Source of the DNA: Neonectria sp. B-13
Lineage: Eukaryota; Ascomycota; Sordariomycetes; Hypocreales; Nectriaceae
Length of the DNA: 64,000 nucleotides
Assembly: GCA_002682825.1 (NCBI GenBank)
Contig: NOKP01000013.1
Location: forward strand, 124,001-188,000
Reading direction: 5' to 3'
A model generated the notes under the pieces. That model saw only the letters and a list, made by a program, of their open reading frames with translations. It searched no databases and had not been told where the DNA came from. This document shows positions 11,369 through 24,276 of this stretch, piece by piece (the first letter of the stretch is position 1; each line of letters opens with the position of its first letter). The translations under genes were made by a program, and so were the position numbers.

Positions 11369-12902
11369 ATGATCTCGAGATCGTCCCTCGCGAGAACTGC
11401 GCAGCAGGCCGCTCGTCGGTCCTGCGGCGTCCAGCGACGAACCTTTGCCGCTGCTGCGTCGGCTGGATCGTACGAGACCTCGGATGTGTCTGGACTCAAG
11501 GTCGCCTCACGAGACGCCCACGGACCGACCACGAGGCTTGCGATCGTTGCGAAGGCCGGTACCCGATTTCAGCCTCTGCCTGGCTTGACCGTCGGGCTGG
11601 AGGAGTTCGCATTCAAGGTGAGGAATCTCGGTATTTGAGGGCGGGACTTTGAGCTAATTTGCCGGGTCCCATGTAGAACACCCAACGACGATCTGCCCTT
11701 CGCATCACGCGCGAGTCTGAACTGCTCGGTGGTCAATTGGCCTCCTCGCACACCAGGGAGGCTGTTGTTCTTGAGGCCAGCTTCCTCCGCGAGGATCTGC
11801 CCTACTTCACCGAGCTTCTGGCCGAGGTTATCTCGCTGACCAAGTACACCAGTAAGTGAACCAAGCATGGAAACGCATATCTTGCATCGGCATTAACATG
11901 ATTGATAGCCCACGAGCTCCACGAGGAGGTCGAGCGAGTCCTGCACCTCAAGCAGATCGCTCTCAATGGCAATGTCCCCGCCATCGCCCTCGACAACGCC
12001 CACGCCGTCGCCTTCCACTCTGGTCTCGGTTCCTCCCTGTACCCTGCCTCCTCGACCCCCTTCCAGAAGTATCTGAACGAGGAGTACATTGCCAGCTTCG
12101 CCGACGTTGTCTACTCTAAGCCCAACTTTGCTATCGTCGCCGACGGTGCCGCCCCCGATGCCCTCTCCAACTGGGTTGGTCAGTTCTTCAAGGACGTGCC
12201 CGCTACCCCCCGAAGCGGCCAGACCCTCAAGACCGAGGCCACCAAGTACTACGGTGGCGAACAGCGGACGAGCCACACTGCTGGCAACTCCGTCGTCATT
12301 GCCTTCCCCGGCTCTAGCTACAGCTCTGCCAAGGCCGAGATCGCCGTCCTTGCCTCTCTGCTCGGTGGCGAGTCTAGCATCAAGTGGTCCCCTGGCTTCA
12401 GCCTGCTGTCCAAGGCTACCGCCGGCACATCCGGTCTCTCTGTCTCTACCTCTAACCTCACCTACTCCGATGCTGGTCTTCTGAGCGTTCAGCTCTCTGG
12501 CCCTGCCGCGTCTGTCCGCAAGGGCGCCGAGGAGACTGTCAAGGTGCTTAAGAGCATCGCCGCCGGCACCGTTGCCAAGGAGGATGTGACCAAGGCTATC
12601 GCCAACGCCAAGTTCAACGCCCTCGACGAGGCCCAGAACCAGAAGTCCAGCATCCTACTGGCCGGTTCTGGCCTTGTCAACAGCGGCAAGGTCTACGAGA
12701 CCGCCAGCCTCGCCAAGGCCATCGATGCTGTTACTGCTGAGAACCTGAAGACGGTGAGATGTCCTGTTTTCATTTGTCTTGACCATAATGCTAACACTTT
12801 CTGCAGACCGCCAAGGCCCTTCTCGATGGCAAGGCCACTGTCTCTACTGTTGGTGACCTGTTTGTGCTGCCGTACGCTGAGGAGCTTGGTCTTCGAGTAT
12901 AA
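11369..12902 (+). CDS. QCR2: cytochrome bc1 complex core protein 2 (Qcr2)
   Basis: Four exons join in phase: 11369-11617, 11677-11851, 11909-12753 and 12807-12902, giving 454 residues. The N-terminus (MISRSSLARTAQQAARRS) is basic and Ser/Ala-rich with no acidic residue, as expected for a mitochondrial presequence. The body is an M16/insulinase fold: LAIVAKAGTRFQPLPGLTVG, then LEEFAFKNTQRRSA, then RESELLGGQLASSHTREAVV. The zinc-binding HxxEH of active processing peptidases is absent (GLTVGLEEFAF in its place), which fits core 2 rather than MPP-beta. The C-terminus ends PYAEELGLRV, typical of fungal Qcr2. It acts in the matrix arm of respiratory complex III. The ATG chosen is the first in frame that gives this presequence. 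Confidence 0.95.
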
Positions 12903-14927
12903 ACGGGGGTCCAAGAGGCGTAAAATCTTGTACCAACAGTCAGAGTCGTCTAGACGAGGTGGGGTGGATGTCCTCTTTGTGAATATTTGTAGTAGAAATC
13001 CTTTGGTTCATACTATGTGCCCTTTATTCCACTTGGCGACAGGTCGAATAATTGTTCCAATGTGTAACGCTCGCATGTGGGGAAGATGTATATTTAACAA
13101 CGGGCCTCAGACAAACAGGGGCTCTTTGTTTTGTGTGGATTGCTCGAGCCATCATGGTTCGATCGCGACTCATTGTGGGAAACTGATAATCAGTTGGCTT
13201 CAGCTCTCTTTGTTTGCAAGGCTATTCAAGGCTGATGATTAGTGGAAATGAGTCGAATAGCTGGCCGCCTAGTCCTCTGGACCTTGTGAGCTCGGCCACA
13301 AAGATAGTGTGTTGACTCTGCAGCGGCAGCCTCGTATTTGCGGACAATACCGATGTGTCACCAAGCCCGTGCTCTCACGAAAATAGCCATTCCCCTGGAT
13401 CTAACCGCGCTGACCCGAGACTTGCGGGAGGGTTCAGTTCCAGCGGTTTCTCAACATCAAAGTTCTGGGGTAGACGGGTACTTGGGGAGTACACGAGACG
13501 TTGAAGTGGTTTGGTGGGCGGAGACACTCTCGCACAGTGTGCTTTTTCATGTTGGTGGTTGAGGTTGGTCTGGTGAAACTGCCGAGCGCAAGGAGGAGGC
13601 TCAGCAGTGGCAGTTAAAATGCAGCGGCGGCACTGTCTGGCACTGTGCATGTCATGTCATCTTTTGGCCGGGCGGTGTACCGAGTGCATCGTTCTGTAAT
13701 CACCCTGTTTGGGGGTGTTTAGGACAGAGGCCCAGGTCACTAAATCAGGCTGGTTTCCCCCACAAAGCCCCCAAGAACCACCAGCGGCGGCGGCCAGCGG
13801 CAGCCAGCAAGCACCCACCACACCTTTTTTTCCTTCTTCACGGCGCCCGGAAGCCAGAAGCAGCCCGAAGCACAAACGGAAGCGACAGGGTACAGTTGGG
13901 TGTAGCAGGGTACCTCACTGGCAATGGGAAAAGGGTAGTCCCTACAGGTAGGGTACCTCAGAAAACAAAGCCTCACCACCACCACGCCGATTGTCCACAA
14001 CCTCGTCCTCGGATTCTCCCTCTCCCTCCACGACCTGGCCCAAATTCCGCCGCTCCATGCCCTTGTTGCCCATTGCGAGGCAACCGTAGCAGCACCGAGC
14101 TGGACGCACCGCCCCCGATCATCCGCTCTCCATCGTCTCGCCCGCCCCGTCTCCTCCAGCTCCGAAGAGGTAAATCGCAGTCCCCGTTTCCGTTGTCCAC
14201 CTCCCAGTTACCCCCGTCCGTCTCTCCTCCCTCGCCCCGTTTCCTCGCCAGTCGCTCCTGGGCGCTCTTTTGACCGGCCCCATCTTTTGGGCCCTTTGTC
14301 CTGCATCTCCGTCTGCGTCTGCGCCCTGTCCGCCCCTGAACCCGAACCCAAACCCAAACTTCACCTCTCCCGCCGTTGGATGTGTCTTTGCATGTCGATG
14401 CAGGCACTGACATTCTCCCCCAGTCTAGAGCGACCTGCTGGCATCGAACCCTCTCGTCTTCTTCCAATAGCCTGATCACCTCGATCCGTTACCGTCACCA
14501 CCGTCCTTTTGTCACACGAGCAACGCCGCCCGCTCCCTCAAGGTAAGTTCGACTTCATCACCGCCGACAATCACAATCACAATCATTACACCTGGCGTCC
14601 TTGGTCCTTGATCCCCAGCAACTGCCCTCTCGACCCTAGTCACTATAGCGTCACGTCATGGGCTTCCGTCGGACGTGGCCTCTACCTTGCCTTCCAAACC
14701 TGCCCTCCACGACACACACAAAACACACCCACACAACACCTTAGCCAGGTCTAACACATGCTCTTCTAGGGTCGATCAGTGCGCTGCGTTTGCGAACCCC
14801 ACGAGACATCATCCATCATCCCGTATCGCCACGCAAGGCATTCTCAGTGGCGACCTGTATGGTGGCCGAGGCGACAATATCTTGACACTCGTTTGAGAAG
14901 CTTTACGACGATAAGAGCGTTTCCAAT
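12903..14927. other. intergenic: QCR2 3' flank and long upstream/leader region of the Pbp1-like gene
   Basis: About 2 kb with no supported coding gene. The first ~400 bp are QCR2 3' flank. From ~13770 the sequence turns C-rich and pyrimidine-rich and continues so to ~14500, as in long fungal 5' leaders. I searched all three plus frames of this stretch for an Lsm fold belonging to the downstream ataxin-2-like gene and found none. Confidence 0.55.
14543..14769 (+). other. probable intron in the 5' leader of the Pbp1-like gene
   Basis: A perfect GTAAGT donor at 14543 (after CTCAAG), a CTAAC branch site at 14751 and a CTTCTAG acceptor ending at 14769 define a 227-nt intron. It sits 158 bp before the start codon, so it would be a 5' untranslated intron. 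Based on splice signals only. Confidence 0.5.
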
Positions 14928-17900
14928 ATGCCCCTCCCAAAGAAAGACGGGATAGCAGGTGCAGGTGCTGGGGGGAAACTGGACAACCGGCAAAATGGTG
15001 AGTCGCTCAACTTATGATCTGCATTACCTGTAAACTAACGAAATTCGAACAGGGAACCGCAGTTCGTTTCGCACCGACGCCGCCATTTCCAACAGTCGAT
15101 TCGGGAACGAGAGAGTCCTTCAGCCCTGGGTTCCCGATTCAAGCGATGCCACCAACGGTGCTCTAGAAAAGCCCAACGGTGGTGGAGCTTGGGATCAGTT
15201 CGCTGAGAACGAAAGACTCTTCGGTCTTAAGACAGACTATGATGAGAACATCTACACAACTGCCATCAACAAGAACCATCCCCAGTATCGCGAGCGCATA
15301 GCTGCTGCTGAAAGGAAGGCTCGAGAGATTGAGCGCAGTGCGCCTACCACCGCCCATGTTGCCGAGGAGCGAATTATGGATCACGTTGTTGGCGGAGATG
15401 ACCAGGGCGAAAATGAAGAGGACAAGTACGTGCCTAGCTGATAGATCTGAATCTTTTCTCAGGGTGCGTGGCTAACAATATGCTACAGATACAGCGGTGT
15501 CCGGCGCCAGGACTTCCCTCCCTTGGCTGGCCGGGAGAACAAGTACACGCCTCCGGCAAAAAGAGCTCCCGCAGCGCAGTCTAACGTCAAGGGAGCTCCC
15601 ATCGATCCAGCTATCATTTCCTCTCAGATCAAGGCACCACCAAAGAAGCAGCCGAGCCCCGCTCCCGTCCCGGCTTCAGAGGAATCAAAGACGCCAGTTC
15701 CCGATTCTAACAAGAACGGTGTTACCGCCAAGAGCGATGATTCAAAGCTAGCAACCGAGAAAAAGGTTGCCGAAGCCACAACACCCGAGCCCAAGGCAGT
15801 GGCTCAGCCTGCCAGCACCAAGGCTACGGATGCGAAGCCCGCCGACAAGAACAGCACTCCTATACGAAACTCTACTGCCGCCACTGCCCGCAACGAAGGC
15901 ACTCCCAGTGCTACGTCAACGGTAGAGCATGACGTCTTGAAGGAGTTCAAGACATTCGCTACCCAGCAACGCCAGAATGCCGAGAAGGCTCGCAGCAACA
16001 AGGCCAGGGCCGACAAGGAAGTGAAGTTGACAGAGTTGAAAAAGTTTGCCAACTCGTTCAAGCTTTCTACCCCTGTGCCAACCGACCTAGTCTCCATCAT
16101 TGCCAAAGACCCGCTCAAGCAGAAGGAGATTCAAGCCAAGGCAATCAAGAACGCCGAAGACGTCGCAAAAGCCAAGGCCGACACGACCACAAAGGACAAG
16201 ACGACACCGTCGAAAGAAGCTCAGCCCAAGGCAGCCGGACAGAGCACACCCGCGGCTGCAAGCGCCTCCGCCACTCCTAGTGACTCTCGACCGTCTCGCA
16301 CCTCTGCCACCACTCAGGCCACTCCTCCAGCTGGAGCTCAAAATCGTCATCCTGGAGCTCGCGGGCAATTTCCCCAGCAACCGTATCACCAGCAGCAATA
16401 CCGAAACAACCGGGGTGGGGGTCAACACGGTCAACACGCCCAACACGCCCAACACGTGCCTCCGCAGCAACCGACTGGTACACTTGCTCAGCGACTTCGC
16501 AACGTCGAGCAACAGAAGTTCTCCCAGCCTCCAGCAGGTCACCAGCCACACGCCGCTAACCAAGAAATGCGTGCTCCTCCGACTGGCCCGGCCAACAGCG
16601 TCGAGCCGGGCTACAACCGACGTCTGAGCGGAGTTCCTGGACATATGGGTGCCAAGTTGAACCCCAACAGCCATGAGTTCAGGCCAAGCCCATTCGCCGC
16701 GACCTTCAACCCCAACGGACATCCTAGTGCCAGTTCGAGCCCACGATCAGCGGTGAACAATGTTGCTGAGGCTCCTGCTCCTGCTGCTCCTGCCACTACT
16801 GGCCAGCTCATTCGTCGCAAGACGAAGGCGATTGACGTCAAGAAGTGCTATATCCTTTCGCACATTCAGACCTTTACCCCTGGCCAGGGCCGCAAATGGG
16901 AAGATAACGCTGGCCTCCGACCCTCGTTCGATACTCTGCCCACGTGGCGACAGCTCCAGGACAACGAGAAGCCTGATTCCACCATGCGTCTGACTTACAA
17001 GGAGTTTTTCGAGCGCCAGCCATTTGGTGGACCTCCCTTGGCCACGCCCAATCCTCAGCATGTCGTCCCGCAGATGCCTCACCAACACCAGCTGCCATTC
17101 CATCTCCAGCACGGCGCGCACAGCATGGGGCCAAGACAGTCGCCGCACATGGCACCAATGCAAATGCACACACCGCAGCATGGGCCTGTGCCTCACCCTC
17201 CATATGGCAACGATGACCATCGCATGATGCATTCGAACTCGGCCCAGTCGTTTGCTTCGCCGCGGCTAGGCAATGTGCCCGTGGCAGCCTACCCCAGCGT
17301 GAACTCCCCAGCACAGGTGCCCTATAATCAGCCGGTCTACATGGGACCTGGGACACCGCAGATGGGCTTCCGCAGCTTCTCCAACAACCCTCAGTACATG
17401 TCACCTCAGCAAGGACAGATGGGCGGTCCGATGATGATGCAGCCGCAGTTCATCCCGGGGCCACAGGGAATGGTGCCCGGTCCCCAGATGATGTATCCTG
17501 GAAACCACCCACAGTTCATGCAATCTGGACCTCAGCCAGTGCCTGGAGCCAACGGGTATCCTAGCCCGGGCCGCCCCGCTGCACCGATGATGGTGCACCA
17601 GGGATCGCAGCAAGGCCAACCGATTTATGGAATGAGCCCCAACGTGCAATACAACCAGCCGGTGTTCACCCCGGGACAACCCAGCGGACCGAGTAGGTGA
17701 CGCCCTCCTTCGGGAAATTAACGGAGGCTAACTGTATATAGTGCGAGGAGGGTACGGCAGTCCTGGACCGCAGCACTTTGGAACCAGCCCCCAGCAAGGA
17801 CACCAATACGGCCAGCAACACCGAAACGGCAGCAATAACTACAACAAGGGCTATGGTGGCCAGGGACAGCATCAGACGCCACAGACCAATCACGCTGTGC

Positions 17901-17950
17901 CGGCCGCGGGCCAGGGTCGGACGACTGATGGCACCGATGAAGCCAAATAA
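14928..17950 (+). CDS. ataxin-2/Pbp1-like protein with LsmAD domain and PAM2 motif
   Basis: Four exons join in phase: 14928-14997, 15053-15425, 15489-17692 and 17742-17950, giving 951 residues. The LsmAD domain lies at ~70-130 (NERLFGLKTDYDENIYTTAI, then NKNHPQYRERIAAAERKARE). Next comes a long Ala/Pro/Ser/Thr/Lys-rich linker. A PAM2 motif lies near 535-550 (AKLNPNSHEFRPSPF), the peptide that docks on the MLLE domain of poly(A)-binding protein. A compact segment follows at ~585-660 (FTPGQGRKWEDN...FDTLPTWRQL), then a Gln/Pro/Met/Gly-rich tail, probably prone to phase separation. The family works in mRNA stability and stress granules. The Lsm domain that precedes LsmAD in yeast Pbp1 and human ataxin-2 is not visible here. 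The last intron uses donor GTAGGT at 17693; reading through it would stop within two codons. Confidence 0.85.
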
Positions 17951-19301
17951 GGGGGATGCGACGGAGCATCGGCCCCTACTTGAATCATAAACCAAAGCAG
18001 CATCTCTAGCACGATTTTTTGGGTGGCGGCGGCCTCGCCGAGTTCTACTTCCTTCTGGCCCTTCCATCTCAGAGTCTGGGTTACACGTGCAACAGCGATG
18101 GGTGCGAATCATTGCATCTAGGTTGCAATATGAAGCATTCGTAAAGAGTCGCACAAACTAGCAGCACAGCTTAGACATGTTAGGCCTCGGGCTCGAGTTG
18201 CCCGCGGGTATTTGGGTTAGCAGGTGAGCCGTTGGGTCGCTTACGGTGGGCTGAGAGAGGATACCGGGCAAGATCTGTTACGGTGGCGTGGAGGTTGTTG
18301 TCTCTGCGGCGGCATCCGGGCCGTGAGTGGCATTGGCATTGCAGTCGTTGATGTTGTTTTGTCGTCGGAGATTGGTGGCGAGATGGGTGTCACCTGCCGC
18401 CATACCTCGGCCACCACGAGTGCCCACTGACAGAACGTGCGCGAGAGCGTTGGCAACCGAGCTGGAGCGACAGTGGACGACCAGAGTGGACCGGGATGCC
18501 AAAGGAGGAGTGGTGGGAGAAGCTGTTGAGGGCATCTTTGGGAAGCAGGGAGATGAAGGCCCGGGCCAGGCGACGGGGTGCCACTGGGGGCAGCAAAGGT
18601 CATCTGCCAAGGCACCGCAGCGGGAACAAGCCCAGAACCGATGAGACGTGGTGGCTTTTGACGAGACTGTTCCTCCCGTTTCCTTTCAGGCCATCGCATC
18701 AGGGGAGGGCGCTGTGAGGTCCGGGCAGTATGTGGTATGAGTGGACAGTGGATATAACAGTACGGGGTGGGAGATGGAGAGATGGGAGACGGGAGATGGA
18801 AGGAGGGACGATGAGGCCAGGGGATATGGCAGGCTCAGGGGTGCCCGGGAGAGGCGCCGAAGTGTTAGCAAAGAGAAGCATGGATTTGAATCTGTCGGCG
18901 GGTACGGTATTGTATAGTACCGACCTAGCGCGCCGTCTACCAGTAGGTAGCAAAAAGGAGAAGACAGGAGAAGCATTTCATGTTTCGTTTCACGCGCGGG
19001 ACAAGTGTTTGTGATGTGCAATGCATGAGACAGGATTCTGAGAGGAGCAGGAGAGCGAAAGGATTGGTGTCTGGAGCGCGCAAGGTCGACGAGGCGAAAC
19101 GGGAGGGCGGCATTGATGGGTGGGCTGACGATGGCGATAGCCTGCCTGACTGGGTTTGGGAGGGATGGGCGGGTGGATGGACGAGTGGGGGAATAAGCTG
19201 GACGGACGGTTTTGTAAAATTTCTTTACTGGGGATGGCAAGCAAGTGTATCTAGATGCAGGAATAGATAGATGTAGATGTATCCGAAGATGTAGGTAGGC
19301 A

Positions 19302-19350
19302 TGTGTACGTGTGTGTGTGTGTGTGTGCGTGTGTGTGCGTGTGTGCGTGC
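19302..19350. repeat. GT dinucleotide microsatellite, imperfect
   Basis: About 49 bp of GT repeats interrupted by GC steps. It stands alone in the gene-free region. Confidence 0.85.
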
Positions 19351-20797
19351 ATAGATGCTCGGCGCTATAAGGGTGGATGTACGAACAATGCGGGTGTAAG
19401 TACATCACACCCAGGGTGTCGAGGTGTAAGTGAAGCTCGATGTGTCGGACCATGAACGGTGGACGACGGGGCCTTGTCCTTGGCGAACGACGCCCAGGAG
19501 CAAGGGCCAAGCCACAGAGGCTATAAATGAAAATGGAGCAAAAATGGTGGCGGTTGCAGCCTCGCAGAAAACGTTCCAGCAATGAATGATGTCGTCACCG
19601 GACGTCTTTCACGCCTGTTACTGAGTCGAGCATGTCGTATGGCGGAAGCGGAGTGAGTCTTGAGTGGTGCTTCTTGGCGCCGCGGGGTCGTCCATCTGCA
19701 GCTTCTGTTCTGCGACGGGCAAAGCATCGGCTGGTTTCTTCATCAAGGACAAATAATGATAATAATAAAAGGGCAGGGCTAGGTTCCATCAAAGGTGGAG
19801 GCGCGTCAAAACGGCGACGAGGGGAACCGGTTCGGCGATGTGAGTGGCCGGGGGACGGCGCCTGTTGCAGGAAGCCTCTTTGCAGTGACAGCCGCTGGAG
19901 TGGAGTGCGGTGGACTGATGGCTGATGGGGCGTGATCGAGTCAGCTACCCGACAGTGTTTTCGTACGGCGAAAAATTCTTTGGAAGGATGCGAATGATGC
20001 AGACAGGGATAATCAGTGGCGTGCGCCTAGTTTGAACATTGTGTTACTGTGCTCTAATTACCTCAATTGGAAGTTCAAATCTCGATGGTGCAGGCAGGAG
20101 ATGGAGATGGCATGCTTTAGTCTGGACTTGCACGGTGCCTTGCTTACACGCGCGGGTGGCTTCTTTCTTGGCGCCAGATGAGGCACGGGAAAATGCACGG
20201 GAACATGCACAGGAACAGGAACACAAGTAAGCAGGCACTGGAGCACAGCACAGCACTGACAGGCAGATCGATCTACCTTAGGCTGGGCGGTGCCAATGCC
20301 CTTGGGCCGGAACATCTGAACTACAGTAGGGTTATAACTTCCGAGGACGTCACATCGCCACTGTAGCTGTAGGGGCAGCCCTGTCTCGGTTCTCTTCCGG
20401 ACCAGAAGCTAGTTCGCTCGCTCGCACGCATAGGCACGAGCAGTGGCGCAGGTTGTCCCGGATCAAGGCACTGAGGCGCAGTCGCGGAGCGGGCATGGCC
20501 GAGAGATCTCACGGACCTGACGATTGCTGGATCGTCAGGGGCCTCAATAGGGGACGACGGTGGACAGTGGACGGTGGACGGCGGACGGCGAAACTAGCAA
20601 GGAGGATTGGCAATGGTGAGGGGAAATACGGTAGGGTCCGGGCCTCAGGGCAAGGTAGGTGACTAAGTGACGTCCAGGGAGGCGAGACACCTGTGACTAC
20701 ATACCTACCTTCTTCGGTAGAGGACCGAAGATTCGGGAGGATTTGTATCGGAAGGATCCTGAATCGGGGGATCTGTCGGACACTTCTCGCGCTTGGC

Positions 20798-20807
20798 GGG
20801 GGGGGGG
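20798..20807. repeat. run of ten G
   Basis: A homopolymer of ten G in non-coding DNA, a likely site of length variation or sequencing error. Confidence 0.8.
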
Positions 20808-23098
20808 ATGCACTTGGCCTCTAATTTAGCTGGGACCTACGACGACTACGACTCACGGCTCACTGTAACGTTTGATCAAGGACCCGGAAGCAAACAGGAC
20901 TGAAGATGGAAGGAGGAGGCACAAGAAGGAAAACCGGTGACAACCAACAGCCTGGGTTGAGCAATGCAAACTAGTGAATGGCTGGATGATTGGATTGTCG
21001 AGTGGAGATGCATCCCGCCGCATTGCTGTACGAATACTTAGTACGGAAGCGACGTGACGTGGACCGCGGGCATCATACCCCATGGATGAGCATGAGCATG
21101 AGGCTGGGCACTGGAGGCTGGAGGCCCAAGGCTGAATGGAGGCTGAAGGCTGGAACCCACAAGACTCCCAAGGAACGGAAGCTTTTCATTCCTTGCATGT
21201 GATGCCGTTCTCCGCGAGTCCATCCCATCCATGCCATCTCAATGAATGCCAGCGAGAGCAAACGATCCAACAGCCTTCTCCACTAACCCACCCGTCTCTA
21301 ACACACACCGACCGACTGACAACCGGCCTGTACCCAGCCAGATCCATTTTCAGACGTTGTCAACCGCCCAACATAGCATCTGCTGGATAGATGGCAGCCA
21401 ACATCACGGCTAACCCGGAAAACGGGAAAAGGTGCAGACACGAACCGAAACGCCATTGCCATCCTTCCCTATTTCTTTCCCTCCCTCTTTTGCGCTTCCG
21501 TCTTCAGTGCTTCTCCTCAGCCTCTTCCCCCTGTAACAAACCTGTCCCTCCCTTCCCCTGAGGCCTCTTGTTAGGCCATTCTGGGCTCTTGTGTCCGCCG
21601 CTAGCACGGGCTGTCGCTGTCACTGTTGCTTGGTGGGTGGCTGGTCCCCTGTCTTTTGAAGATGCTTGCATTGTCTCCTGACTCTCTGAGGGAGTTCCCG
21701 GCTCTTGCCCTCTGGCGTGGCATGGACCGCACTCGCACTTGCCACTCGCTCTCTCGCTGCCCCCTGCCCTTGCACTTGCCCCTTGCTGCTCGCGCGCCAA
21801 CAACGACCCCTCCGATCGCGTTTCACTCAGGTACAGGACCAATCATGCTCAGGCCAACGCGGGTGGCGTTTCAACTGCCATGGCCGCTGGAAGCCGTGAT
21901 TGGCCATGCCGCCTCTTGCCCGTCACGGCGACGACGATAGCCCCTGCCACTACCCCTCGTCCCGGAATTCTTTTTCTTCCCTGCGGTGGTACAGGCCAAA
22001 CCATGCACCCAGTAGCGGGAGAGGGCGCCAGCTGGCCAGTCCCAGAGCCGCAAGCACTTACACCCGTGACGAGAGAGGTGACGGTCTCTTCAACGGTCAC
22101 CGTTTGACTCCTTCTGGATCCTATTCATTCGCTCGTTGCAATTGACGACGACACGCGCTATTCATCGCTTGAGACCCGGGTGTTTAGACTGCTTCAAAGA
22201 CGGACTGTTATTGAGAGCAAAGCACACCGACAATTGGCCGACGGCCCGTCACATTCCCATGTCATCCTTGTGTTCCTATGACAAACATTTTCAGCGGAAA
22301 AAGGAAGACAAAAAAAAAAGAACCGAGGACGGAAAGCAAAAAGAACTCAATTCAGAAAACGACCGAGGCACATGGACCGACTCGTGCAATCCGAAAAAAT
22401 CGAGACGAAACAAGAGATCTAGGGGGGGCGTGTCTGGCGAGTCCGTACACAGTAGGTAGGTAGCATCGGTACCTGGATCCTGGATGAGGGCATATATCAG
22501 TTGTGTTCTCGTTGCGTACGTGCGAGCGTGTGTGTGTGGGGAAGGGGACCGCGAAGATCGGTTTCAAGTTCGGCCCCAGCGCCTCGGCATAGACCCCCGG
22601 AGACCCTATGGAGGCCAGAATGCGCCCCTAGCAGCGCGGCGTTAAAGGAAGTCTGAGTGTAGGGAGAGGTTTGCCTAGGCGCCGGGTTTTATGCAGCAAG
22701 GCCCCGAGGACCGGGGTGTGTGAGTGAGCGGACCACATCAGCACGCACTCAGACGCGCAGCGACGCTTGGTGAGAGCCAGCGACAGGAATAAACCAGGAA
22801 TCACCGACGGTGACGCACAGGTGCTCCAGGCCTAGAACCCTTGACTCTCTACGTGCGAGGGGTTGTCTCGCCGGTGAGAGCTGGCGACCAAGACAATTCC
22901 CAGAGCCCAGACAAGGCAAGACAAGACACGCCCAGGAGATGGGTAGCAATGCCGGGCCGTGGACATATGATCAACAAAGGCAGCATTCCAGACTCAAGGC
23001 ACAATGGAAAGACCGAAAAGAGACAAGGGCACAGCACAAGGGGGGCGAGCGAGGAAAGGGGCGTGTCTGAGTCGTGGTGGGTGTCTGCGACACAAGCG

Positions 23099-23136
23099 CG
23101 CACACACACACACACAAAGACACACACACGCACGCA
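23099..23136. repeat. CA dinucleotide microsatellite, imperfect
   Basis: Two CA runs separated by AAAGA and ending in CGCACGCAC, about 1.1 kb before the LPMO start codon. It is the mirror type of the GT tract at 19302. Confidence 0.85.
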
Positions 23137-24050
23137 CTTACATGGTTCCTAGGCTCGAGAAAATATGGAGAGAGAAACAGAGAGGGAGATGCAGAGGTGA
23201 GTGGGTTATGCGCCCTCCTGTCCGACCCGGCCTGACCCTGTCTGTGCTGTCCAGCCGTCCGTCCATCCAGTGGAGAACACTAGGGATAGGTCCACGGTTC
23301 TCCGTTCTGATGGCCATGGCAAGGTCGATCTTGCTTGCATGCTGCCAGCTGCCTCCCTCCTGTCGATCATCCCGGCTCGGCTCAAAGAAGTCGTGGGCCG
23401 GGCCACTGCATTGCACTTAGCCTCAGTAGTAGTCTTGCAGCATTGCAGTGCGGTTGCAACGTCCACCGGCGGCCCGAGTACAAAAGACGCCCGGCCTGCT
23501 CCTCCACTCCCTGACCTCTCTTCTGCGCCTCCCCAGCACCGCTCAGGAATTCTTCTACCTCTTCACCTAGCTCTCTGTTTTCTTTCTGCTTCTGCCCCGG
23601 CGGCCTGCATACACTCCCTTTTTCCAATCTTCTTCTTCTACGTGCCAGAAACAACCGAAACAAACCCCAGAAACTTGTTCTGCACGTTTGTTCTTGGGGC
23701 TGGGCTTCCTGGACTCGCATTCTTGACAACCAGCTTTGAACATCCGACCCTCGTCCCCGAAACCTTTTGACAAACCTCCCTCTTCGCTTTGTGCTACCAC
23801 ACGCGCACACTCCTTCTCTCGGCTCTTGACTCTTGTTCTGCAGCACTCGCTCTCTTCTGCTGTTCAGGCATCCTTGTCTCGCCTCGCATTCCTTTGGGAA
23901 ACCTGCACAAAGCAACACAGTCCTTTCTGTTCCTGAGGAACACAATAACACCATTCACACGCCCCGCAGTGGCTCCGTTCATTCACTCTCAACTCAGAAT
24001 CCATTCAGCTGAACACCCGCTGCCACATTCGCTTCTCGAGCCGGGCTCGA

Positions 24051-24057
24051 TATAAAA
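24051..24057 (+). promoter_or_regulatory. TATA box of the AA11 LPMO gene
   Basis: A clean TATAAAA lies 226 bp before the LPMO start codon, followed by a C/T-rich leader with CAACA-type steps. A strong TATA box fits an inducible secreted enzyme. Inferred from sequence only. Confidence 0.55.
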
Positions 24058-24276
24058 CTCTTCCTGAATCACCTGTGCACACCGGGGGTTTCCTCTCGAC
24101 ACAACAAACCAATCAACCCCACCAACTCACCAATCAGCAACACGACAGCTTGCTTTCAGCAAACCACTTCTCTTCTTTCCAGATACCCTCCTCACAACAC
24201 TCCTTGACGGACGTGACGTGACGAGCCTTTTCTCTCTTCCTTCTTCATCTTTCTTCAACAACCACAATCCATCACA

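Larger units (their letters stand above)
17951..24276. other. 6.3 kb gene-free stretch between the Pbp1-like gene and the AA11 LPMO gene
   Basis: No reading frame here looks like a real protein. The longest (18686-19582, minus) is His/Pro/Arg/Thr-rich and includes the antisense of a GT microsatellite. Visible content: a GT tract (19302-19350), short GGACGGT-type repeats (~20560-20590), a run of ten G (20798-20807), a CA tract (23099-23136) and a pyrimidine-rich zone from ~23470 to 24276 leading into the LPMO gene. It may be an extended regulatory region, a long leader or a non-coding transcript; the sequence cannot decide. Confidence 0.6.

Noticed and set aside
12000..12490. Pro/Ser-rich plus-strand frame inside QCR2 (12089-12484)
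   Set aside because: It is an alternative frame of the third QCR2 exon, whose own frame matches the bc1 core 2 protein.
18686..19582. 298-codon minus-strand open frame in the gene-free stretch
   Set aside because: Composition is His/Pro/Arg/Thr/Leu-rich, includes antisense of the GT microsatellite as a Thr-His run, has no domain and no supporting splice or start context.
20075..20100. tRNA B-box-like GTTCAAATCTC
   Set aside because: No matching A box, acceptor stem or anticodon arm could be assembled around it.
23201..23770. 189-codon plus-strand frame before the LPMO gene
   Set aside because: It reflects the pyrimidine-rich leader (Leu/Pro/Ser/Thr bias) and has no recognisable domain.
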